Below are positions 1 through 5,468 of a stretch of 29,539 bases of DNA, piece by piece (positions within the stretch are counted from its first letter, which is position 1; each line of letters begins with the position of its first letter). Under the pieces are notes generated by a model that saw only the letters and a program-made list of their open reading frames with translations, was not told the origin of the DNA and did no database searches. The stretch lies in the IMG/VR virus record IMGVR_UViG_3300031227_000280, positions 1 to 29,539 of that record; one strand, 5' to 3'. Made by a program: the position numbers and the translations under genes. This stretch comes from a virus.

Positions 1-939
1 TTCTTTTTCCAAATCGTTTTCTTCTATATAATAAACCATATCTTTAAATCTCAATTTCTTTTCCTTACATTTATACCAACCCTTAGTGGCATCAGAATCG
101 TGCTCAAATAAGAACGTTAATGATGTACCAATGTTATCTATTCCATAATCAAATAAAAGTAAAAAAGTACCTTCTCGAAAAGGACTGGCTATTTTGTTTT
201 TTTCAACTTTGAAATATACCTCGATGCCAATTTTTCTTTTAAATTTATTAACAATATTACCTTTTTTCTCAACATATATTCTTGTTGAAGCGTAGAATTT
301 GAGGGCGTCACCACCGCCAAATGTTAGCTTCTTTCCAAAACCACCTACATTCTGTCTCGTTTGGTCAACAAAAATCAATGCCAGATTCAGTTTATTAATC
401 TTCCAAATATGTTGACGAAATTTAGCACTGAGCATTTTTGCTTTGTTTGCTCCATAAGGATCGGCATCATCCAATTCTCTCTCACTGGTTATGGCAGACA
501 AACTATCTATACCAACAGCGGAGGGTTTCTTTAAACCACCAACAGACTTTTCTATTTTGGTGAGACATTCATCAAAGAGATATTCTACAGTCATTTCTTC
601 AGGAGCATCCTCATCGTAAGGAGAAATATAATTTAATTTCTTTGTGTCTATTCCAAAGAGGACAGCTCTCCCAAAATCGAAAGTACCTTCAACATCTATC
701 AAATGGGCATCACCACCCTGTCTCATGGCAGAACCAAGCGGTTCTGCCACAAGAATTGATTTGGTACTGGATTCGGGGCCAAAAATATGAGAAATTCTTC
801 CCGCCCCAAATCCACCAGGCAGGCAATCGGAAATAGATAAATCCAATATTGTGCAACCGGTAGAAAGATAATGGGAAATAGATTTCAATTCCTTGACTTT
901 CAAAGAATCTGCACTACTTTTTCTAATTACTTTTCTCAA
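1..939 (-). CDS. RecA/UvsX-family recombinase, C-terminus beyond window
   Basis: ATP-dependent strand-exchange protein for recombination and replication restart. Translating the minus strand gives 313 residues, open to the window edge, so the C-terminus is missing. RecA hallmarks are a P-loop at about residues 54-61 (GPESSTKS), a Walker-B-like strand IDSLSAI at 144-150, the Gln motif DQTRQNVG at 192-199 and the L2/GG segment GGGDALKFYASTR at 208-220. The usual GK[ST] of the P-loop reads TKS here, with Thr where Gly is expected. An in-frame TGA lies just upstream, so TTG at 937-939 is the first possible start, preceded by TGAGG at 7 nt. Last visible gene of the leftward operon, after the GIY-YIG and UvsY-like genes. 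The family call is firm; the start is likely. Confidence 0.9.
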   Translation of the reverse strand, partial: MRKVIRKSSADSLKVKELKSISHYLSTGCTILDLSISDCLPGGFGAGRISHIFGPESSTKSILVAEPLGSAMRQGGDAHLIDVEGTFDFGRAVLFGIDTKKLNYISPYDEDAPEEMTVEYLFDECLTKIEKSVGGLKKPSAVGIDSLSAITSERELDDADPYGANKAKMLSAKFRQHIWKINKLNLALIFVDQTRQNVGGFGKKLTFGGGDALKFYASTRIYVEKKGNIVNKFKRKIGIEVYFKVEKNKIASPFREGTFLLLFDYGIDNIGTSLTFLFEHDSDATKGWYKCKEKKLRFKDMVYYIEENDLEKE

Positions 940-948
940 TCCTCTGCC

Positions 949-1377
949 TCATCTTCTAATTAAAATTTTCTTATCTTTACAATATAAACGAAAATGTCTG
1001 TTATCCTCTCTAATATGATCTATTTCCCCCTGAAGAAAGTAAATCTTTCTAATACAGAATATAAATCTCACGAGATTTGCTGATTCCCTAAACCATTCTC
1101 CTCTTATTCTCTCACTATCAAAGAGACTATGAATAAGCAATTCCGTTTCGCCACCTCCATTAGGAATTATAGCCATCAATTTTAGTGGATGAGGATGAGC
1201 GAGATTCAAATGTGACACCCTCTGCTCAATGTTCTTTGTATAACCAATTTTTATTCCATCACTATTAAAAGTTCTAATAAAATAAACACCAGGTATATTA
1301 GGGCAGCCTTTAAATGGGAATGGTAAAAGTGTCCGTCTTAATTTATCAATGAAATGCTCATCACATCCCAGGGACAT
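949..1377 (-). CDS. GIY-YIG nuclease-like protein (T5orf172/Mug113 type)
   Basis: Probable free-standing GIY-YIG endonuclease. The core is a PGVYFIR strand, then IKIGYTK and RVSHLNLAHP, a His/Glu-rich helix (ETELLIHSLF) and a GEWFR motif, which matches the T5orf172-like branch often found in phages. The open frame extends to 1533 and would overlap the UvsY-like gene by 134 nt. I prefer ATG at 1375-1377, preceded by AGGAATAG, which leaves about 22 nt after the upstream stop and gives 142 residues with the whole domain. It sits between two recombination genes, a typical place for a mobile endonuclease. Whether it is an active homing enzyme or a domesticated repair nuclease cannot be told from sequence. 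Confidence 0.75.
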   Translation of the reverse strand: MSLGCDEHFIDKLRRTLLPFPFKGCPNIPGVYFIRTFNSDGIKIGYTKNIEQRVSHLNLAHPHPLKLMAIIPNGGGETELLIHSLFDSERIRGEWFRESANLVRFIFCIRKIYFLQGEIDHIREDNRHFRLYCKDKKILIRR

Positions 1378-1399
1378 TTCTATTCCTATTGAACCGGTG

Positions 1400-1936
1400 C
1401 TAATCACTTTCCGCAATTCTTCTTCTTTTCTTCTTAATATTTCTTCGTTTTTCTTCAACTTTCTTTTCATAATTATCGGTTTTGACATCAGACATTTTAC
1501 TTCCCAATCCAGACAAACGGAGCTGAACCTCATTACTCAACATGGAACGGCGGTGTTCGTAGGCATCGAGCAACCCCTTTACTTCCATTGACAACTCAAT
1601 AGCATCATTTAAAACCCTCTTGGTTTCAACAACATCTTTATCAATCGTAATCAATTCATTCAAAGATGATTCAGTAATTTTTGAAAGACCAAAGGCATCG
1701 GGGTCTCTTCTAATTTTCTGACCAATCTCTGCTCTTATTTCTTCTAATCGTACCTTTATCCTTTGAACAAAACAATAAATATGAGAATATTCGGTAGCAA
1801 TGATATCATATAAAACTGGCTGACCAGCACATTCTTCCTCAAGAGAAAAACCATCTATTGAGAGATCACTTCTGGTTTTCGAAACTGTTTCTTTGGTAGT
1901 ATCTACGATAGCCAAAAACTCATCTGACAAGTTCAT
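1400..1936 (-). CDS. Helical phage protein, candidate UvsY-like recombination mediator
   Basis: About 178 residues, predicted almost entirely helical, with a very basic C-terminus (KKKRRR). The middle contains DPDAFGLSKITESSLNEL followed by a long amphipathic helix and YEHRRSMLSNEVQLRL. I associate this pattern with phage proteins next to recombinases that are annotated as UvsY-like mediators, which load recombinase onto SSB-coated single strands. The gene lies directly between an SSB gene and a RecA gene, which fits. A TTG at 1939 precedes the ATG; I chose ATG at 1934-1936, with AGGTAAG just upstream overlapping the SSB stop. The role is inferred from pattern and context and is not proven. 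Confidence 0.6.
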   Translation of the reverse strand: MNLSDEFLAIVDTTKETVSKTRSDLSIDGFSLEEECAGQPVLYDIIATEYSHIYCFVQRIKVRLEEIRAEIGQKIRRDPDAFGLSKITESSLNELITIDKDVVETKRVLNDAIELSMEVKGLLDAYEHRRSMLSNEVQLRLSGLGSKMSDVKTDNYEKKVEEKRRNIKKKRRRIAESD

Positions 1937-1941
1937 CAATC

Positions 1942-2982
1942 TTACCTTTCTCTTCTGGATTTCCGAAGTTTGGATTTTACATTGCTTTTTGCTCTTTTTT
2001 TGTCACGAGCAGAATCATCATCTTCTTCCTCTGCTTCTTCCTCTTCTTCGTCAACTGTTCTGCTTTTTCTGGAGCGACGATGGCTGGTTTTTTTAGGTTT
2101 GCTTTCCTCTTCTGTTTCTTCATCAGCAGGCCCGTCGTCTTCATCAAAAGGGACATCATCACCATCATCAAAAACAATGTCATCGTCATCTGCAGCGCCG
2201 TCATCCTTATCATAAGAACCATCGGCATCATCATCTTCATAAGAAACATTTTGACGTCTTTTCTTCCCCTTTGATTTTTTACTGGTGCCAAGCAATCTTT
2301 CAATTTCTTTGGCGTCAGGTTTGATTATAAATTCCTCGAGTACTGGCAGATCATCATAATATTCTTCAGGCACATCATCCACCAAATCTTCAATTTTAAA
2401 AGAGGTATAGCGAGTACGCATATCCTTACCAGTTCGCTTAAAAATTACATTTCTTCCCTCTTCGAAATCGGTAATATCTAAAACATCACCGCTTCTTTCG
2501 TCAGTGCATTGATTTACAATCCCGTCCACAACCATCGTTGGGGCGTCATAAAGCTGAACACCGTCCCTTATAGTACGTTTGTCTTTTACATTCACAACAA
2601 GAAGTAAATTCCTACGAGTAGGTTTCAAATCATCTGTGACTTCCTTAGGCTCTCCTTCTCTAATTAATTCATCACGATAATTACAAACCGGACAATCTTC
2701 ATCCCACATCTGATTTGCGCAGACGAATGAACCACCATCCGCTCCTACATCATAATGAACAAATAATTTAAAGAAGAATAAACCCGAATCCTCACGTGGG
2801 AGAACAGCAAGGAATACACCCCCAACCTTAACCTCAAGACGTTTAATATTAAATTCCTCCACCATTTCATCATTGCCCATAATGTACCAAGCACCACCCC
2901 GCTCACCAATCGTACCCTGATATTTCTTTAATTCTTCTTGGCGCTCTTTTTTTGTAAGAGCAATTCTTTTTTGCTTTTTCAA
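1942..2982 (-). CDS. gp32-like single-stranded DNA-binding protein
   Basis: 346 residues. The N-terminal half shows the T4 gp32 zinc signature with nearly the same spacing: His76, Cys88, Cys97 and Cys100 (T4 gp32 uses one His and three Cys), inside an OB-like region containing FFFKLFVHYDVG and CPVCNY. Gp32 proteins coat single-stranded DNA at the replication fork and recruit the recombinase mediator. The last ~110 residues are low-complexity, with long Asp/Glu runs interrupted by Lys/Arg clusters, and the extreme C-terminus is basic (LRKSRRER) instead of the usual acidic tail. The start is TTG at 2980-2982, with GGGAG 8 nt upstream, overlapping the end of the clamp-loader gene. It is followed directly by the UvsY-like and RecA genes. 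Confidence 0.82.
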   Translation of the reverse strand: MKKQKRIALTKKERQEELKKYQGTIGERGGAWYIMGNDEMVEEFNIKRLEVKVGGVFLAVLPREDSGLFFFKLFVHYDVGADGGSFVCANQMWDEDCPVCNYRDELIREGEPKEVTDDLKPTRRNLLLVVNVKDKRTIRDGVQLYDAPTMVVDGIVNQCTDERSGDVLDITDFEEGRNVIFKRTGKDMRTRYTSFKIEDLVDDVPEEYYDDLPVLEEFIIKPDAKEIERLLGTSKKSKGKKRRQNVSYEDDDADGSYDKDDGAADDDDIVFDDGDDVPFDEDDGPADEETEEESKPKKTSHRRSRKSRTVDEEEEEAEEEDDDSARDKKRAKSNVKSKLRKSRRER

Positions 2983-2985
2983 TTT

Positions 2986-4845
2986 TTAGACTCCCTTCAT
3001 TCCAATAAAACCATCATACAACATTCTTACAAGTTGAGCCGAACCACCATCAAATGTATTCTCTTCAAAAATCGATATGATTAATGCCGCCCTACCTGCC
3101 ATTTTACCACCACCCAACAAAACAGTTCGCATATACCCGATGATTTGCCTCCTCACTTTTTCGGGTTCAATTTTATTAATAGATTTATAAATTTCTGTAA
3201 TTTCGCTCCATTGTGGTCTTCTCAACAAAATCCTGCACAAATCAATAACTTCTCTTTCGACGTTCCCCCTTTCAATAAATTTAATCTGATCCTTTTCATT
3301 GTCAATTGCCAAAACACCTTCCAAAGAAACAATTGCTTGCCTTGGGCTACCTTCGGACGAATAAACTATTTTATCAAAAACTTCGTCAGAAATATCATTT
3401 TCCACAAAATCACTATCTATAATGTCTTCAATTAAATCTGTCATATCCTCATCAGATAGACTATCAACTGTTAATTTGGTACACCTATTTCTAATGGTTA
3501 GCAATATCATTTCGGGGTCTGTAGAACAAAACATAAAATAAGAATGTAGCGGCGCATCTTCTATTATTTTCAAAAATGCTTGTTGCGCCGGTTTCGTCAG
3601 TTGATGAGATTCGTCAATTATAAAAACCCTGCTTTTGCCGCCCATAGGCTTGATTCTTGCCATATCTGTAATTTCTCTTATGGTATCTATTCCTCGTGTA
3701 TTAGCAGCATTCAGTTCTATCAAATCAATATCAGCACATTCATATTCATGGGCAAGTATTCTGGCAAGAGTTGTTTTTCCACAATTATGATGTATTAACC
3801 CACCAGCCCAATAATTATTAAAAATTGGTACTTGAAAATCATAATATTCCTCCTTGACAACTTCTGTAATATTCTTTATTATAGTACTACTGGTTACTAC
3901 ATCACTATTAATAAAAGGAGAAGAAAATGCCAAAGGGAATTTATCAAAGGAAAAAGGATTCAAAAGTATATCTTTCAAAACTAACGAAGAATCAAGATAA
4001 TGAGATTTCTCATCTTTATTTGCAAGGAATAAGCCAAGAAAAATTAGCGAAAAAATTTCAGGTTGATATAAGAACCATTCGACGTTCCCTTTACAGAACA
4101 AAAACATCAACAGAGGGAAGAAGAAGCTTACCCGGGAAGAAAAACCATTTCTGGAAAGGGGGGAGGACAATAGATAAGGGCGGTTACGTTTTAATTCATT
4201 GCCCAAAGCATCCTCATGCAAATAGTGGTGGTTATGTTCGAGAGCACCGATTAATAATAGAAAAAATTCTCGGCCGATATTTGTCAAGCAGCGAAATTGT
4301 TCATCACAAAAACAGAAACCCTCAGGATAATCACCTTGAGAATCTATTACTCTTTGCAAATAATGGGGTTCATCTCGGTGTTGAACTGCATGGGAAACAT
4401 CCTCAATGGACAAAAGAGGGAATTGCTCGAATCGCTTCCCGAACAATTCCTTCAATGAGAGGTATTCCCCAGACTCAAAAAGGAAGCGGTGTTCGGACGT
4501 TACGTAAAAAGTTGATTGAGAAGTATCTACACGAAACATTGGGGTTGAAGGATACTGGACTGGTGGCAAAGCTCTCGCTACCACCATCTTACCAAAGGAA
4601 GAAAAAGAAAAAATATTAAAAGAATGCCCTATTTTCCATCGTTCTTTTACCGTTAAATTTGAATTATCAATTGGGTCAAATATCAGAGTATCCCCCCGAA
4701 TACATCCGCTTGCTCCTTGAAAGAGGTAGGCATGTGGTCTGCTTTTTGGAGGTTTGGCAATGAAACCATTAAGGGCTTTCAAAGTAGCATGATTGCCATA
4801 AACTTCATCAAGCATATTTGGACGAACATCGTTATAAAGTGACAA
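2986..4845 (-). CDS. Clamp-loader AAA+ ATPase (DnaX/RFC/gp44-like) interrupted by an intein
   Basis: 619-residue precursor. Residues 1-47 and 355-619 together make a 312-residue AAA+ clamp loader, close to the length of T4 gp44. It has DEVYGN near the N-terminus, the P-loop GASG|CGKTT (rejoined after splicing), Walker B FIIDESHQ, sensor-1-like CSTDPE and the arginine-finger motif RNRC. Residues 48-354 are an intein inserted inside the P-loop, so the ATPase should work only after protein splicing. The start is TTG at 4843-4845 with GGGA 7 nt upstream. The partner would be one of the two sliding clamps encoded here; no separate gp62-like subunit is visible. An HNH gene is encoded on the opposite strand inside the intein DNA. 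Confidence 0.9.
   Translation of the reverse strand: MSLYNDVRPNMLDEVYGNHATLKALNGFIAKPPKSRPHAYLFQGASGCIRGDTLIFDPIDNSNLTVKERWKIGHSFNIFSFSSFGKMVVARALPPVQYPSTPMFRVDTSQSTFYVTSEHRFLFESGEYLSLKELFGKRFEQFPLLSIEDVSHAVQHRDEPHYLQRVIDSQGDYPEGFCFCDEQFRCLTNIGREFFLLLIGALEHNHHYLHEDALGNELKRNRPYLLSSPLSRNGFSSRVSFFFPLLMFLFCKGNVEWFLYQPEIFSLIFLGLFLANKDEKSHYLDSSLVLKDILLNPFSFDKFPLAFSSPFINSDVVTSSTIIKNITEVVKEEYYDFQVPIFNNYWAGGLIHHNCGKTTLARILAHEYECADIDLIELNAANTRGIDTIREITDMARIKPMGGKSRVFIIDESHQLTKPAQQAFLKIIEDAPLHSYFMFCSTDPEMILLTIRNRCTKLTVDSLSDEDMTDLIEDIIDSDFVENDISDEVFDKIVYSSEGSPRQAIVSLEGVLAIDNEKDQIKFIERGNVEREVIDLCRILLRRPQWSEITEIYKSINKIEPEKVRRQIIGYMRTVLLGGGKMAGRAALIISIFEENTFDGGSAQLVRMLYDGFIGMKGV
3854..3882 (+). promoter_or_regulatory. 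Consensus sigma70-type promoter for the nested HNH gene
   Basis: TTGACA at 3854-3859, a 17-nt spacer and TATTAT at 3877-3882. This is close to a perfect housekeeping promoter and points into the HNH gene, whose ATG lies 44 nt after the -10 box. The same bases encode intein residues around 322-331 just before block F on the other strand. Confidence 0.7.
3927..4619 (+). CDS. HNH homing endonuclease encoded antisense within the intein
   Basis: 230 residues. The N-terminus has a helix-turn-helix (ISQEKLAKKFQVDIRTIRRS, about residues 35-54). An HNH_3-type nuclease domain follows at about 84-143 with GGYVLIHCPKHPHA, the REHR motif (His107), VHHKNRN (His126, His127) and DNHLENL, the usual metal and catalytic set. 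The C-terminus is basic and low in complexity. The ribosome site AAAGGAG lies 6 nt before ATG 3927, and a consensus promoter lies upstream. The whole gene is inside intein DNA on the opposite strand. Its first codon positions face first codon positions of the intein frame, and its third positions face the intein's second positions. By analogy with intein endonucleases, its target is probably the intein-less clamp-loader P-loop; that is inference. Confidence 0.88.
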   Translation: MPKGIYQRKKDSKVYLSKLTKNQDNEISHLYLQGISQEKLAKKFQVDIRTIRRSLYRTKTSTEGRRSLPGKKNHFWKGGRTIDKGGYVLIHCPKHPHANSGGYVREHRLIIEKILGRYLSSSEIVHHKNRNPQDNHLENLLLFANNGVHLGVELHGKHPQWTKEGIARIASRTIPSMRGIPQTQKGSGVRTLRKKLIEKYLHETLGLKDTGLVAKLSLPPSYQRKKKKKY

Positions 4846-4907
4846 GAGAATATCCCTTCTTTACTATAATTTTTTCTTCTTTGCTCCAATTTCCCACGGA
4901 AATGATT

Positions 4908-5129
4908 TCATCTATCAATCTCTCTTTCCAAAAGATAAACTGCTTTTTTCAATCTTGGTTCAGTATAATCATCTATAGTAGATGCTAATTCAAGAAGCTC
5001 TCTAATTTCCATCAATAAACCAATCATATCTTCATACTTCACATATTTGCCTTCTTTATGCTCAAAGACCATTGGCTCATCATATCTATTAACACCGGGA
5101 ATATATCTTTTTAATATTTTTAATACCAT
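4908..5129 (-). CDS. Small unknown protein, 73 aa
   Basis: No recognised domain. The central segment EGKYVKYEDMIGLLMEI resembles the neighbouring 62-residue protein at 5280-5468 (GGIYIKYDDHEMRLQKIL), so the two may be distant paralogues. The C-terminal half is helical and charged (ending LLEREIDR). The ATG at 5127-5129 is preceded by GGAGGAATAAAATTAA, a strong but slightly distant ribosome site. The gene lies between the first tRNA-like RNA and the clamp-loader gene and is probably co-transcribed with both. Confidence 0.65.
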   Translation of the reverse strand: MVLKILKRYIPGVNRYDEPMVFEHKEGKYVKYEDMIGLLMEIRELLELASTIDDYTEPRLKKAVYLLEREIDR

Positions 5130-5157
5130 TTAATTTTATTCCTCCATTTTTTTAAGT

Positions 5158-5273
5158 CGGGGCTGGCAGGATTCGAACCTGCAATCTTCGGCAGTCTCCA
5201 CAGGGTAGTCACTGTGTACTTTGGTGTAGTTTCCTGTTTCTTCCCCGCTGCGTTACCATTACGCCACAGCCCC
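5158..5273 (-). tRNA. tRNA-like RNA with oversized central region
   Basis: The ends form a perfect 7-bp acceptor stem (GGGGCTG with CAGCCCC), a canonical D arm (GCGT-AATGGTA-ACGC) and a canonical T arm (GCAGG-TTCGAAT-CCTGC). CCA is not encoded. Between the D and T arms there are 67 nt instead of about 23, and I find no 5-bp/7-nt anticodon arm in any register. Possible internal pairing is ACAGG with CCTGT. It could be an interrupted tRNA, a degenerate tRNA or a tRNA-like processing element. It fits exactly between two genes in the leftward operon. Confidence 0.5.
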
Positions 5274-5279
5274 GATTAT

Positions 5280-5468
5280 TCATTCAAGCATATCCTCAAC
5301 CAAATGAATCATTCTATCCGTTCCATATTTATATCTCAAACCTGATAATATTTTCTGAAGGCGCATCTCATGGTCATCATATTTTATATAAATCCCACCC
5401 ATAACTTGAACCATTTTTGCACCACCATATTCATTGGTACTTGTCACAAAACGACTAATTTTCTTCAT
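5280..5468 (-). CDS. Small unknown protein, 62 aa
   Basis: Unrecognised. It contains GGAKMVQVMGGIYIKYDD, a short beta-hairpin-like stretch, then a charged helix ending LVEDMLE. It is weakly similar to the 73-residue protein at 4908-5129. The ATG overlaps the polymerase stop codon (ATGA), indicating translational coupling. The tRNA-like RNA starts 6 nt after its stop. Confidence 0.65.
   Translation of the reverse strand: MKKISRFVTSTNEYGGAKMVQVMGGIYIKYDDHEMRLQKILSGLRYKYGTDRMIHLVEDMLE

Larger units (their letters stand above)
3784..4704 (-). other. Intein coding segment (307 aa) inside the clamp-loader P-loop
   Basis: The intein begins at Cys48 (CIRGDTLIF, block A) and ends at His-His-Asn354, followed by Cys as the +1 extein residue. 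Block B is FYVTSEHRFLFESGEYLSL, with the conserved T-x2-H at Thr116 and His119. Blocks F/G are YYDFQVPIFNNYWAGGLIHHN, shown here as 327-354 in part. All canonical splicing residues are present: Cys1, the TxxH, penultimate His, terminal Asn and Cys+1. The stretch between the splicing blocks has no LAGLIDADG or HNH motif in this frame. It reads as a hydrophobic linker whose DNA is the antisense strand of the nested endonuclease gene. Excision restores GASGCGKTT, a perfect P-loop. Confidence 0.9.

Noticed and set aside
1970-2215. Serine-rich plus-strand frame
   Set aside because: It is the antisense of the acidic Asp/Glu codons in the SSB tail; no ribosome site or promoter.
3145-3798. Plus-strand frames opposite the clamp-loader ATPase
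   Set aside because: No SD, no domain, and composition is the mirror of conserved AAA+ codons, unlike the HNH frame further right.
3784-4704. Simple insertion of an HNH gene that breaks the clamp-loader gene
   Set aside because: The minus frame stays open throughout and carries all intein splicing residues, so the gene is interrupted but spliceable, not broken.
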